From Haliclona indistincta (lineage: Eukaryota; Porifera; Demospongiae; Haplosclerida; Chalinidae), in the NCBI GenBank assembly GCA_964017065.1, contig OZ024789.1:11660914-11724913 (forward strand): a stretch of DNA of 64,000 bases. Reading direction: 5' to 3'. Made by a program: the position numbers and the translations under genes. Each line of letters starts with the position of its first letter. Position 1 is the stretch's first letter. Below, piece by piece: positions 28,101-48,970 of this stretch. The notes under the pieces are model-generated. The model did no database searches. It had not been told where the DNA came from and saw only the letters and a program-made list of their open reading frames with translations.

Positions 28101-31100
28101 CAATGCAGAAGAGGACGCTGCTCTGTGGGAAAGAGACATTGCTGATGAGTTATCAGAACTAAGGTATTGAATCAAGACCACTACATCGATCCAAGCACAA
28201 ATGCTCTATATTATTCACTATAGAGAAGACCATGATACTGCAAATGCCCAAGCTATACTGGACCATAAGCAGGCGCTGGCTGAGTGGAAGGTCTATGAGA
28301 AAAGAAGAGTAAGTGATCGAAATGCATTTTAGGAGCTTTGATGTTTTTGTGCAGAGAAGATCGCTACGTCAAGCAAGGGCAGACTCCGCCCAGAGTCACA
28401 CCCCCACTAATACTGATGTCGGGTCACAAGCGAGCCTCGAAACAACCGCCAATACAACTGTACCGCCAGAGAGTGAGTACGGACAGACAGACAGACAGAC
28501 GGATGATAAGTTACATGTGTACTTCAATTTTTTGTTTTCAGGACCCCGTCCACAAGCCCCACCCACATTTGATGCTGACTCGGCTCACCATCAGCTAGTT
28601 CAATACTATCGACAGCATCGCCGCAAACCTGGAGAGCCCAGGCTAGTTCCTGAACTGAACCACACCCACCCAACATCACAGCCATGTCCCAGGTAACAAA
28701 ATTCACATAAATAAATCTGTTCAGCATCTGCAAAATTGTGATACATGATCTGTATTGCAAACAATTTTTAGTAAAAAATTAAAATTTTGATAAAGCCCTG
28801 CAATTTTTATATTACACATGTACGATTTTAACATGTACATACTGTAATTTCAATGCATTTTGTATGCACAGTAAAATTTTATGCATACATGACTCATGTA
28901 CAGTGCATTTTGTTTATCTAGTGAGGAGCAACAGCGTCGAGACTCTGTAGTCAAATCAAAGCTGAAACTGAAAATCCTCTACAATGACAAACTGGCTTGC
29001 CAGACATCTGACTAGTGAGTAGCATACACATCACAATAATAAATCTTTTGATTGTTTCTCAGCTATCTTGGACCTGATTTTAATATACAATTTGCTGTCG
29101 ATTTCTCTCTGAGTGTTGTTGAGCTGCCGAGAAGCATCACGCTACAGATATTCGATATATCCACCTTCTTTTCCTCTCTGGTTGCTGAGATATTTCTGTC
29201 CATACCAGACAGTGAGCACACAGTCAGTAGGACCAGTCTACAGGAGTACCAGTTCAGCTCTCAGGAGAAGATTGACCCAGCACAGTGCAGTGTAGGAAGC
29301 GGTAAGATACCACTGCAACAATATTATACTGTACAGAAGTAGGGTCAACATTTGGAATTTTGCATAAATTAAGTAGGGAGTTAATTTTGGTGAAGGCTTG
29401 TAATTTTTCTCCTACCAATATTACCGGTTATACTGTACGTCCCATTTTACTGTTTTTAAGCACATGTATCTATGGTTGTAGGAGCTGAATTTTATAGTTT
29501 AAAATACTTTTAAGAGTTATGTGTTGTTGTCTGCGTAGGTCATGCTTGCTCTCAGTTGCCGAGTGCTGGTGTGCTGGTGACTAATGGGAGTGTGACGGTG
29601 AGTGTGTGCTGGGGGGAGGGGCCTAATCAAGAGAGCTTGTGCCCGCCTGGTTTAATTGGAGGAAAAAATAAACAGTGAGTGTGTCACATGACTTTCCGCA
29701 CTAATCACGTGACCATCATGTGATCCTCACAGAGGTACCGACCCGATAACATCAGTTGGTGTGTCAGGGATCACTGATGTAGAGAAAGTGAAACGATGGA
29801 TCGGTAAGCAAGTGAAGCAGTGGATTAATTTTACTATTCAATTATTATTTTTTACAGAGGAGTCTCAGCTGGACCCCAATGACCCACGGAACTTTGATCT
29901 TTTACAACTTGTAGACGTGAGTGCAAATACACATGTACACTAAACTACAATGATGATGTTGATGCTACAAAAATACTCAATGGTCCCTATTATGGTGATT
30001 TCTGTGTAAAATTTTGGTAGGGTTATTAGAATCAGCATAATTATTTGAAGCAAAATAAAAATTTGAATTTTTTTTCTTTTTTTTGAAATACTGATGGTAC
30101 TGTAAAGTTGAAGCAAAATATAATAGACTTGAACAAAAGTGGGCTTAGAAGCCCAGGAGCCCATGATAGAGACAGCGTTCCCCAACTGAATTTGAAATTA
30201 TGTTTTCTTTGACATGGCTGAATTTTTCATGTCGTTTTCATGTTGTGTGTGATGCAGGCTGTCCCTAGTAGTGATGATGGATGTCACTACTTCAGGCTGC
30301 AGCTGATCGACGAGTGTGCTCAGTTAGTGGAGGAGGACGTGGTGGAGAGTGACAGACGCTTTGCTCTACTGGAGATGAGACAACAAGGGGTTAGTGATAT
30401 AGCTAGGGTGGGTGGAGCTCTGGCTCAGGGGCCCTATGCCGGCCTGATGGTAGCACTGGCTGTGTCTCACTGACCACTAGAGGTTCAGGTGGGACTGCCC
30501 ACACCTGCAGTGGGAGGCACAGTCAGTACTCCTGTGAGCTCCTAGCCTGGGTTCCTGTAGTTGCATTTGTCTCGTGGGCCTGTGAAACTAGAGTTGCATT
30601 ACATAGCTTGCTGTAGCATAAAAATTGGCTGTTTTATCACGTACAGCATCCTGGTCTTAAGGGACGTAGCATCCCTCTCAACTCCTCATCGATAACTGAA
30701 AGTGTTTGGAAGGTACAGTGCAAACTATAGACCATGTCTCCATTATATTTCACCACTTACACAGTCAATTCATCAGTACAAGCCGTACACACTTTCCGAG
30801 CTTCCCACGACTATATTCGGCAATTTCTATCAAGGGCAGGAGGCCGAGAGAGCTCGCTACCTGCAGGACGTGAGGGAGAGGGTGATAGGGAGGAGCAGGA
30901 CACGCCCACATAGTAACCTGACCACACAGGATGTGATTCATGACGAAATCATACCAAACATTGGGTAAGACAAAAAGAAAAAATACGATTTTACTACGAT
31001 TTTGAACACAAGATTTTACTACGATTCACATCTTAATTTTCAATTTTCATCTCTTTTTGTATTTTACATTTATAGTGCTCTTCAGAAGACATTTGTGGGC

Positions 31101-34100
31101 TTGTTCTCGCCACGTCGTCCCCTCAAGCCGCAGAGGAGGCTGAGACGTGTTCCCAAACCGCAGAACGTGAACGTGTCCGAATGCAAACTGATAATACACG
31201 TAGTACGCGCTGTCGGGGTACCAGGAAGAGGCGGGGCTGATATGAGGTGAGTTAATATACCATCTGATCGATGGTAGAAGATGTAGGTCACCACCAACCT
31301 GTTGCATGCATGTGTGTGTACATAGAACAGCAACGGATTGGAGAGTATTAGTACAGTTTGGTAGAATTGTCAGTGCTAAGCATAGATTTGTGAAGTGTGT
31401 TATGGAATGGAATATACATGCAAGTGCATGTGTGCAGTAAGCAACTCGTAAACATGAATTATTCAGTAGATCGGGAAATTTTGGGCGTTAGAATAATTAT
31501 TTTCGTGTCCATCCTTGCGTCAAAATAAAACGCAATGCTCATTTGTATTTTACGCGCACCTAAGCGATGAAAAATTAATAATTAAATAACACAAAAAATT
31601 CAGCAGTTATTATAGACGAAGAAAATTTAATGATCCATGGTTAGTAATCCAGCTTTGTCAATGTACAATGTATTATTTTCCCAGTGGTGGTCCTCTCCTA
31701 TCGAACCAAACCACTCCCCAACACTACGGACCAATGCACACCACTTCTGGAGGCTTGAGTAACTTCTCACCGTCTCACGCTGCCGTACTGACGAGCCCGT
31801 TTGTGAGGGTGACCTTCGGGAAGGAGAAAGCAAGGACCCGAACAAACTGTGGGCAGCATCCATATTGGAACGAGGAGCTCACCTTACCATTCCAGTAAGC
31901 TATTGTGCATGTACAACATGCATCTCACAAAATAATAATCTTCAAAATCTGGTAAAAGGTGAAACATTTGTGCTTAGGATGAGAATTTTTGATAAATTTT
32001 TTCGGTTTTGTGCTTTTGTGCAAGATTTTCAATGCTCCATATTTGATTCTGTGATTGCAGTCCACCTGGAGATGATTTTAGTCCAGCTAGCCTGCAGAAA
32101 ATGATGGACATGATCAGGTTCGATCTCATGGACGAAGACGTCTTGGACTTACTGCAAGTAAGAACTGGGAGAGAGAGGGAGGGAGAGAGGGGGAGGGAGA
32201 GAGAGAGAGGGAGGGAGAGAGAGAGGAAGGGAGAGAGAGGGAGGGAGGGAGAGAGAGGGAGGGAGGGAGAGGGGGAGAGAGGGAGAGAGTTTCAGCGGTA
32301 GTCCAAAATTGTTTTCTCTGGCAGGATGACAGACAGCGAGGGACTGATATTCATCGTCGTCTGGAGAATCGATGGCTGGGGTCCCTGTCAATACCCTTCT
32401 CAACTCTGCATGCAAGAACTAGAGTAAGTGAATCATACACACTCACACACACGTTGTACATCGTGCTCGCGTACAAATTTAGTTGTTAATATACTAGAAA
32501 GTAATGACCTATACACGTCCAGTAGATGTCATTAAGAATTTCATTAAAATAATATGTATCACGTCATTATTGGCAAGGTAGCTATGTGAACACACACTTG
32601 CGATAAAAACTTACGACAGTGCATGTGTTAATCATTCCTATCGTCAGTATTATGAGCGAGAACCAGTCTATTGCACAGCAGTATTCCAACTATCGGCCGG
32701 CTTATCCGCAGGAAGTTTGGAATACAATATTTGCCTTTACAAAGAAGCATGGAGTAGATACCAAGATGGCGCTGGACCTCGCATGTGGGGCAGGGCAAGG
32801 AACATTTGAGCTCTGTAATCACTACCAACGAACAGTCGGTGTGGACATCAGCAAGGCACAGATTGAGCGAGCACAAGAGAAGGCAATAATTCTGGGAAAG
32901 ACTGAAGTAGAGTTTGTACATGCTGCTGCAGATGATTTACCATTCAGGGATGCATCACTTGATCTCATTACCTGCGCTATGTCATGGCACTGGCTCAACC
33001 CAATCACAGTATTTCCTGAGATTGACCGAGTCCTAAATTCCCCGGGAGTGCTGGCGGTATACAGTTATTGTATACCGACCATAAGTCGTCAGGAACAGTG
33101 CAACAAGATGTTTCAAGACTTCATTGCTAGTAATAGCAGTTGGTATGAAGACAGTCAGTATGGACCAGTCTTTGGGGTCTTGGAAAACCACTACGAAAAC
33201 ATTAAGCTGCCGTTAGCTTTATCAGAGCGGCATTGTATTAGTGTGGAGAGCGAGAGGAGTCTTGAATGGGTCCGCGGCTACATCATGAGCCTCAATAGAT
33301 TTGATCACTACTGCCGAGACCATCCTGAAGCGAGGAACGCTCTCGACGACCTGATGCAAGATATGAAGACAGTACTGACCGTCAAAGATAGTAACAAGGT
33401 CATCCCACTATCCGATGTCGCTCTTGCTGTCAACATGACTTATTTCATGTTCTTGGCTGTGAAATGCTAGTCAACTTGTTATCAAAGCGGTGTAGTTTTG
33501 TTTGCACCTTTAAAATACATTAAAATATTTGTACAGTACATATTATACAACATTATAATGGGATATAGCACGGCACATGTTGACGTGCTTGCCTCTTGAA
33601 TCATGAGTGACACCTTGACAAACACAGTTAGATTGTCTTCACACCTAGAAGCATATAGTATGACGTTGCAATGGGCATTGTTACTTCATTGAGCTGTGGA
33701 TTGCTCTTTTTGTTATTGTCATCAAGTAGTGACCTCTTCATTGCATGTATCATGTTGTCGAGAGCGTTGCTGTCTTCAGGATGGTCCCGATAGTATGTCT
33801 CGTAGCCATCTATGCTCGTCACAAACCCACGGAGATGTTCTAAATCAGTCTCACTCTCCTCGATCATGTCGTGTCGCTCAGCTAGAGGATATGGCAGACT
33901 GACATTACGATAGTGGCTTCTTACAACCTCTAACGTATCACCATGTGGTCCATGAGGCCATGTGCACTTGGTGCTTATGAAATCTTGCAGCATACTGTTG
34001 CACTGGGCATTGCGTATAGTCGGAGCGCAGTAGCTGTACACTGCCAGCGCTCCTGGGCTCTTCAGCACACGGTCGATCTCGGGAAAGACGGCATTTGGGT

Positions 34101-37022
34101 CGAGCCAGTGCCATGCTGCCGCACAGGTAACAAGATCTACCGACGCGTCTGGGAATGGCAGGCGACCAGCTGAAGCATTGAGAAATTCTACTTCTCCATT
34201 CTTGCCCAGGATAGCCGCCTTCTCTTGTGCTCGCTCAATCTGTGCCTTGCTGATGTCCACACCGACTGTTCGTCGGTAGTGACTACAGAGTTCAAACGTG
34301 CTCTGTCCAGTGCCGCACGCGAGGTCTAGCGCCATCTTGGTATCGACTTCATGCTTCTTTGTGAAAGCGAACATTTTCTCCCAAACTTGCTGTGGGTAAG
34401 ATGGTCGATACTTGGAGTAGTTCCGAGCAATAGACTGACTCTCGTACACTCGAATCGTTTTCTCCATGTTGACGTTCATATCACCATAGACGGCTTAGAT
34501 GAGTAGAATGATGATTTCACTAATCTCTCGCTTTGGGCGGGGCTCAATCAATGCGTGGGCGAGCTCGTGGACGCATTTTTTATAGCCTGTTCTTGTTCTG
34601 CAGGTTGAAGGAACATTTCAGCTAAACCAGCCGCCCCTACTGCTAGGCTATCACCAAACAGATTCTGCTCAGACATTCCTACAAGTATTCATAACGCTAG
34701 AACCTACCCTAAGTGTCCTCCCTCCGCTCCGAGAGCACGTTAGTCACCTGACTATCATGTGACATGTGTGATATCATCATTGTTAAACCACAGTTTGACA
34801 GTGCAGAGAGCAGTCAGCTACTGGAGAGAGCCTCACAATGGGAGAAAACACTGAGAGAGAAATATCCTCATAGAAACTACACAGTGAGCTAGTTTAGATT
34901 GAATTTTGTGAAACATTTTAAATTTTCTTTCCTTGTTCTTCTCTCTGTCCCTTCCTTCCTTCCTCCCACCCTCTCCCTCTCTCTCTCTCCCTCCCTCTCT
35001 CTCTCTCCCTCCCTCCCTCCCTCCCTCCCTCCCTCCCTCCCTCCCTCCCTCCCTCCCTCCCTCCCCTCTCTCTCCCTCCCCTCTCTCTCCCTCCCTCCCT
35101 CCCTCCCTCCCTTCTCCCTCCCTCCCTTCTCCCTCCCTCCCTCCCTCTCTCCCTCCCTCTCTCCCTCCCTCTCTCCCTCCCTCTCTCCCTCCCTCCCTCT
35201 CTCCCTCCCTCCCTCTCTCCCTCCCTCCCTCTCTCCCTCCCTCCCTCCCTCCCTCTCCCTCCCCCCCTCTCCCTCTCTCTCTCCTTTAGTCCACAGTGTT
35301 GGATGTCAGTGGTAAGCGGGTGTTAATCACTCGATACATACTACCTCAGAGTCCTCCCGATGAGTTGCTACCACCTCAAGGAGATGCCCTGTCCCCTCAT
35401 GACCTCCTACACTGCATGGTATGTGACTGCTTAGTTACAATTAATTTTATCACAATCTTTTACCAGGAGCGGCTAGCATGGTATGTTTCTCTCATACCGT
35501 CTCTTCCCGATGCAGTCTTGTTCTCTGGAACATGTGACATTTGGACCACCTCTGATGTAAGCTGTATAACTATTCGAATTTGAATATATTTCACTGGTTG
35601 TTGTGTCCTGATTGTAGCAATTTTTGAAGATGCTAGGAGGTGATGAAGAGGAGCATGCTGTGCTGTTGTGCAACTACTTTCTGCACATCAACCAACAAGC
35701 TTATGTACTACTGGGACACGGAATACCTGAAGGTACTCACACACACACACGCGCACACACACACACACACACGCACACACACACGCACAATTAGTTATTG
35801 TTTAGCAACATGAAAATCAGTAAATGTTAATGGGATCTGAATTTCGCGATTTTAATAGACAAATTAGATCAATTATTAAATTTTGCAGATTTAATCGTCG
35901 CAAATTATTCCGCTTGCAAAATTGAATGTACGCAAAAGATACCAACTCCATGGTATACAGAGTACATGTATGTACAGCTATAAACATTTTACATTTTTTA
36001 CAGGTCCAACAGCTTACGTGCTGAGTGGTGATCCATGTTCACCTGGAGACCATCTCCTGTGGAACCCATCCACTGGTCACCATTACTCAACCACTCACCA
36101 TCACAACCCCCTCATTAGTGTGGGCTGTGTCTTCAACAACAACACTGTAAAAAAAAACTATAATAATGTACCCAGATTTGTCTAATGTATGCCGTACTTT
36201 CTGCTGCTTTCTAGGTATGGGGCAATATACAAGAAGGGGACGAACCTTCTCGTGTGACCTTTGACCTCTCTAATAAGAAGCACTGGACTCCATTGCTACT
36301 GGATGATTTCCAGCCTCTGTTGTCTGTTCAGGTAACATACCTGCTCTGCTTATCCTGTGCAAGCATGTGCGCCAAAAAATCACTTGATTTGTCACGTATC
36401 GTAAAAATGGACGTTGTACAAAATGCTCTTTCTTGAAATTGTTCTTCGGTCTGTATACTGGGTGTAGCTGCATTCTAGACTATTTGAATCTGCGATTTGT
36501 CATTATTTATTTATAGTCATTGTTGAACTGCTGGAGAATCGCTTCAACAACACGTCGGCCGGGTTGCTTTACTTTACACCGCAAACAATGAGCCTGAGCG
36601 AGCGCAGACCGTCATCTACTGCAGCGCATTAATAATGTGTGCACTAGAACTTTGCTATCACTATTATTATTATGTAGCAAGATGTACTGGAATACTCAGA
36701 GATTGATATCGTGAGAGTACAGGAGCTGCAGACCAGACTGGACCGCCTGCTGCATGAACACATCGTTGAGATAAGGAAACGTCACATCACACGATGGAAC
36801 AATCACTGCTCTAGGCTGCTCATGGACGCCTTACCAGAGTCAGTCATACTAGATACTGTATAGACTGCTGATGATATGCTGAGATGTGGTATATTATAGT
36901 ATTTGTGGTTTGCAGGTTTGAGGCTAAACCTTACTATAGTAATCACGTATTGGATCATCAGAGAAATCTCACCCAGCACTTCCCTGCTCATAAAGTAATT
37001 TGTTAACCATAACCTGTCATAA

Positions 37023-37063
<41 letters not shown>

Positions 37064-37207
37064 TCTCTCTCTCCCTCCCTTCCTCCCTCTCTCTCTCTCT
37101 CTCTCTCCCTCCCTCCCTCCCTCCCTCTCTCTCTCTCCCTCCCTCCCTCTCTCCCTCCCTCCCTCCCTCTCTCCCTCCCTCCCTCCCTCCCTCTCTCTCT
37201 CTCCCTC

Positions 37208-37238
<31 letters not shown>

Positions 37239-37469
37239 CCCTCTCTCTCTCTCCCTCTCTCTCTCACTCCCTCTCTCTCTTAGTTGCAAGGGTTCCCGAT
37301 CCATGTTCAATGCTGGGATACCAAGCAGCTACTGGATGAGGTAGACCTGACTGCTATACCTCACTGCGGTCATGAGAGGGCTGAGTTTGGTCTCGGTCTC
37401 TTCCTTCATCCTTACCCTGGCCATGTACTCTCTGTGTGGCTCTATCTCGTCGTCATGACACCAGTATGA
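22196..37469 (+). CDS. CC2D2A: CC2D2A, coiled-coil and C2 domain ciliary transition-zone protein, 37 exons
   Basis: Part of the MKS module at the ciliary transition zone (human disease: Joubert/Meckel). Exons: 22196-22252, 22319-22387, 22445-22520, 23971-24161, 24312-24470, 24533-24665, 24999-25126, 25285-25456, 25929-26095, 26538-26678, 26825-26970, 28092-28163, 28224-28308, 28355-28472, 28542-28692, 28922-29014, 29063-29301, 29539-29674, 29733-29803, 29858-29916, 30258-30389, 30662-30712, 30765-30964, 31076-31246, 31685-31894, 32061-32157, 32325-32423, 34604-34738, 34794-34883, 35290-35418, 35467-35556, 35618-35732, 36004-36146, 36215-36331, 36678-36838, 36916-36994, 37284-37469. All phases agree (4668 nt, 1555 aa; human about 1620). 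Seen: coiled-coil region (about 430-600), LDPNDPRN (about 835), C2 domain (about 970-1140, with [12 protein letters not shown]), and the C-terminal transglutaminase-like region ([27 protein letters not shown]). It ends with [16 protein letters not shown] like the vertebrate protein. Confidence 0.95.
22564..22635 (+). tRNA. tRNA-Ala (anticodon UGC), copy 1
   Basis: Cloverleaf with acceptor GGGGATA/TATCTCC plus A, D-arm AGCTCAGTGGTAGAGC, anticodon loop around TTTGCAT (TGC) and T-arm GGGTTCAATTCCC. First of four in CC2D2A intron 3, in the sense orientation. Confidence 0.93.
22784..22855 (+). tRNA. tRNA-Ala (UGC), copy 2
   Basis: As copy 1, with TTCCTGAT in the 3' half of the T-arm, which weakens one T-stem pair. 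Still a complete cloverleaf. Confidence 0.88.
22951..23142. mobile_element. Short inverted-repeat element between tRNA-Ala copies
   Basis: Starts ACCGTATAGCCG and ends CGGCTATACGGT; the inner parts (TCGAAAATTAAATC against related TCTAATTTTCGA) are also partly inverted. No coding. Located between tRNA-Ala copies 2 and 3. Confidence 0.65.
23244..23315 (+). tRNA. tRNA-Ala (UGC), copy 3
   Basis: As copy 1, with GAGTGCTCGC in place of GAGCGCTCGC at the D/anticodon arm. Sense orientation in CC2D2A intron 3. Confidence 0.9.
23478..23626 (+). repeat. GNA-loop hairpin element (D) in CC2D2A intron 3
   Basis: Apex 23556-23570: GA, GGGC, loop GCA, GCCC, GA. Stem includes GGGAAAGTCGGTTGCCC and its complement. 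Same element as hairpin B (11290-11460), in the other orientation on the window. Confidence 0.82.
23834..23905 (+). tRNA. tRNA-Ala (UGC), copy 4
   Basis: As copy 1 but with canonical GGTTCGAACCCC T-arm. The best B box of the four. Confidence 0.94.
24667..24996. repeat. (TCAC)n microsatellite filling CC2D2A intron 6
   Basis: TCAC/CACCCAC repeats that run directly into the TAG acceptor of exon 24999-25126. The protein-like frames are repeat artefacts. Confidence 0.92.
25139..25283. repeat. (TCAC)n microsatellite filling CC2D2A intron 7
   Basis: TCAC repeats ending in ACACAG, the acceptor of exon 25285-25456. Confidence 0.92.
25457..25912. repeat. (GTGA)n microsatellite starting at the CC2D2A intron 8 splice donor
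   Basis: Exon 25285-25456 ends and the array begins at once, so the GTGAGT donor is the first unit of about 450 bp of GTGAGT-like hexamers. Every unit matches a 5' splice-site consensus. Confidence 0.93.
26096..26515. repeat. 73-bp minisatellite, CC2D2A introns 9 and 10
   Basis: About six copies before exon 26538-26678, with more at 26698-26822 after it, so that exon sits inside the array. The unit matches the CADPS intron array at 15855-16068. Confidence 0.9.
26971..28064. repeat. 43-bp minisatellite, about 25 copies, CC2D2A intron 11
   Basis: Unit starts GATTAGTGAGGGTCTACTGT and ends AAGGCTGTTCA. It starts close to the donor of exon 26825-26970 and fills the intron. Variants (CTAGTGG, ACACGGCTGTTAA) recur in blocks, so larger multi-unit segments were duplicated. 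Confidence 0.94.
30455..30560. repeat. Dispersed intronic repeat, CC2D2A copy
   Basis: Inverted match of 19750-19890: TTCTCACTGACC-like start, AGGTTCAGGTGGGACTGCCC, and GGCACAGTCAGTACTCCTGT. In both host genes it lies in the same orientation relative to transcription. Confidence 0.6.
32160..32292. repeat. (GA)n/(GGGA)n microsatellite in CC2D2A intron 26
   Basis: Begins a few bases after the GTAAGA donor of exon 32061-32157 and fills most of the intron. Confidence 0.9.
32652..33470 (+). CDS. SAM-dependent class I methyltransferase, copy 1 (nested, intronless)
   Basis: 272 residues from the ATG at 32652. Domain order is that of Methyltransf_11-type enzymes: motif [14 protein letters not shown] (SAM binding), an acidic GVDIS at the end of the next strand, and a [14 protein letters not shown] motif. 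This matches the small eukaryotic/bacterial family of putative SAM-dependent methyltransferases of unknown small-molecule substrate. The gene has no introns, unlike its host, and lies in CC2D2A intron 27 (32424-34603), sense, tail-to-tail with copy 2 (157 bp apart). Among the four copies it is the most diverged. Confidence 0.85.
   Translation: MSENQSIAQQYSNYRPAYPQEVWNTIFAFTKKHGVDTKMALDLACGAGQGTFELCNHYQRTVGVDISKAQIERAQEKAIILGKTEVEFVHAAADDLPFRDASLDLITCAMSWHWLNPITVFPEIDRVLNSPGVLAVYSYCIPTISRQEQCNKMFQDFIASNSSWYEDSQYGPVFGVLENHYENIKLPLALSERHCISVESERSLEWVRGYIMSLNRFDHYCRDHPEARNALDDLMQDMKTVLTVKDSNKVIPLSDVALAVNMTYFMFLAVKC
33628..34479 (-). CDS. SAM-dependent class I methyltransferase, copy 2 (nested, antisense)
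   Basis: 283 residues, single exon, [16 protein letters not shown] start. Motif I reads [13 protein letters not shown], then GVDIS and [14 protein letters not shown]. Closest to the copy at 62094-62921. It shares CC2D2A intron 27 with copy 1 in convergent orientation. Substrate unknown. Confidence 0.87.
   Translation of the reverse strand: MNVNMEKTIRVYESQSIARNYSKYRPSYPQQVWEKMFAFTKKHEVDTKMALDLACGTGQSTFELCSHYRRTVGVDISKAQIERAQEKAAILGKNGEVEFLNASAGRLPFPDASVDLVTCAAAWHWLDPNAVFPEIDRVLKSPGALAVYSYCAPTIRNAQCNSMLQDFISTKCTWPHGPHGDTLEVVRSHYRNVSLPYPLAERHDMIEESETDLEHLRGFVTSIDGYETYYRDHPEDSNALDNMIHAMKRSLLDDNNKKSNPQLNEVTMPIATSYYMLLGVKTI
34960..35287. repeat. (CCCT)n/(CT)n tract abutting CC2D2A exon 30
   Basis: Pure pyrimidine for over 300 bp, ending CTCCTTTAG, the acceptor of exon 35290-35418. 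Confidence 0.93.
37025..37281. repeat. (CT)n/(CCCT)n tract abutting the last CC2D2A exon
   Basis: Pyrimidine microsatellite ending at the TTAG acceptor of exon 37284-37469. Confidence 0.93.
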
Positions 37470-37950
37470 TGAACACGCCCATTTTAACACAATACCAGAC
37501 AAACGAGTTATTTTTCATTATCATTTTAATTATCTTTTTATCACAAACAGTAATTACAATTGACAGCAATAATTATTATTTTATTTCATTAAAAACATGT
37601 TTTAGGCAGTGTTATAAATGGACCCTTCATTATAATGAGGTATAAACTGTCATCTAGTTCGAAATGTCGATTTACATTGCAGACAAAAATGCAACCATAT
37701 TCGTCAATGGTTAATGCTACCATTGCAACGGTAGCATTAACAATATCGATGCTATTACGGTATCAGCTGCACCTAGCTAAATTTAACAAGCTAATACCTT
37801 CCTTTAACTCTTTCACTTTGGCTCTCTCTTTCATCCATTTTGTTGTACCCATAATGACAAAAAAGAAATTTTTTCCAGCAATGGATGTAACCTGATTCAC
37901 GTTAAAAATTCTGAACAATAATTATGCTGACTCAGAAAATATTTTATGCT
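37470..37950. other. Intergenic region, CC2D2A to methyltransferase copy 3
   Basis: AT-rich, with one small perfect hairpin around TAATGCTACC and GGTAGCATTA (about 37709-37740). No gene or RNA recognised. The two neighbouring genes end towards each other here. Confidence 0.5.
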
Positions 37951-38811
37951 TTAACATTTAACAGCAAGCAGCATAAAATATGGTGTGTCTATGGTAAATG
38001 TTACTTCAGAAAGCTGTAGATTACTGCAATCGTCTTTACCATCAAGCAGTAGGCTCCTCATCTCATGTATCAGGGCATCATGGGCATTGCTGTCTTCAGG
38101 ATGCTCACGACAGTATGAAATATAGCTATCGAGGCTCAACAGATAACCACGTAGGTGTTCTAGACTCATCTCACTTTCTACTAACAAATCATGTCGTTCT
38201 GCTATTGGAAATGGTAGGTAGACGTTTTTATAGTGGGTTTTCATCACCTCATGCATAGGACCGTATGGTCCATCCATGCATTCTTCATCCCAAGTAGACT
38301 TAGTAAACACAAAGTCATGTAACATCTTGTTGCACTGCTCGTGGCGTAGGGTCGGAATATTGTAACTATAAACTGCCAGTGCCCCTGTGCTCTTCAGTAC
38401 TCGGTCAATCTCGGGAAAGACAGTGTTTGGCTCGAGCCAGTGCCAGGCCATCGCGCAGGTAAGGAGATCGACTGATGAGTCACGGAATGGTAGCTGGCTT
38501 GCAGCAGCAACGACAAAATTAACTTCTCCGGTCTTTCCCAGAGTATTCGCCTTTTTTTGTGCTTGCTCGATCTGTGCCTGGCTGATGTCCACACCTACTG
38601 TTCGTTGGTAGTGACGACACAGCTCAAACGTACTCTGTCCTGCACCACATGCTAGGTCTAGCGCTATCTTGGTATCCACTTCATGTTTCTTTGTGAAAGC
38701 AAATATCTTTTCCCATACCTGCTGCGGGTAGGTTGGTCGATACTTGGAGTAGGACTGTGCAATAGACTGACTCTCGTGTCTTTGGAAAGTCTTCTCAGAG
38801 GAAGTCTCCAT
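37951..38811 (-). CDS. SAM-dependent class I methyltransferase, copy 3
   Basis: 286 residues, single exon, METSSEKTFQ start. Motif [33 protein letters not shown]. Same family as the other three copies and intronless. It lies between CC2D2A and the gene at 39089, outside any intron I can define. Just upstream of its start (38870-39000) is a sequence repeated at 63880-64000. Confidence 0.87.
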   Translation of the reverse strand: METSSEKTFQRHESQSIAQSYSKYRPTYPQQVWEKIFAFTKKHEVDTKIALDLACGAGQSTFELCRHYQRTVGVDISQAQIEQAQKKANTLGKTGEVNFVVAAASQLPFRDSSVDLLTCAMAWHWLEPNTVFPEIDRVLKSTGALAVYSYNIPTLRHEQCNKMLHDFVFTKSTWDEECMDGPYGPMHEVMKTHYKNVYLPFPIAERHDLLVESEMSLEHLRGYLLSLDSYISYCREHPEDSNAHDALIHEMRSLLLDGKDDCSNLQLSEVTFTIDTPYFMLLAVKC

Positions 38812-38869
38812 AATTATCGATAATTATAACCAGAAGGAGGGGCTCGTACTGTGCACGTGCGCCGGCCGC

Positions 38870-39000
38870 AGAACTAAAAGGAGAAGCCTTTTGCATAATA
38901 ATGTGTTTTTGATGAGTCGATCAACTGTTTAAGAACCATCACCTGAGCTGGTTGCAAAATAATGACAGCAATCGACCAGTATTATTCTCTCCCTGGTATC
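38870..39000. repeat. Dispersed repeat shared with the window's right end
   Basis: From GAACTAAAAGGAGA through GATGAGTCGATCAACTGTTT to AAAATAATGACAGCAA, matching about 63893-64000. The right-hand copy runs off the window. Confidence 0.75.
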
Positions 39001-39088
39001 TGACAGCAACAACTATGATAACAGCTCGGATAACAGCTATTGTTATTCATAGATTATTAATCAAGCCTGATGATGTCATATCCTCAAG

Positions 39089-42862
<3,774 letters not shown>

Positions 42863-43009
42863 ACCTGTCAATCTAAAAAACGACTTGTACAATAATAATT
42901 TATTTTATTTTCTTCTATGTGAACAAAAGAACAAGCTGATCAATTTTTACAAAAATTTTTTATCAGCTAAAAATTTTGACGGTGATCAGAAATGAATAGG
43001 TAATGGATT

Positions 43010-48745
<5,736 letters not shown>

Positions 48746-48970
48746 TTAGCTGAACACGTGCGTGGAACAGCGCTCGCTACCCGTATGCCACGCCTACCGA
48801 GAGAGCACAGACACCTCCAGGGTTGGACCTCCAGGGTTTCTGATACATACATATTATCACAGAAGTCATCTAACTTTAAGGACTTTAGATACTTCCTCAA
48901 ATAATTTGCACCGAACTTCCAGTATAATTAAGTCACTCAACGTTGCGAAAGCAGCCGGCTATTTGATACC
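48746..48970. promoter_or_regulatory. Divergent promoter region, LOG gene and dioxygenase gene
   Basis: Only 225 bp separate the two start codons, which face away from each other. The region must hold both 5' UTRs and core promoters. No TATA box is clear. Confidence 0.55.

Noticed and set aside
32619..32651. Upstream extension of methyltransferase copy 1
   Set aside because: It would need a GTG start. The ATG at 32652 gives a start aligned with the other copies' SQSIA region.
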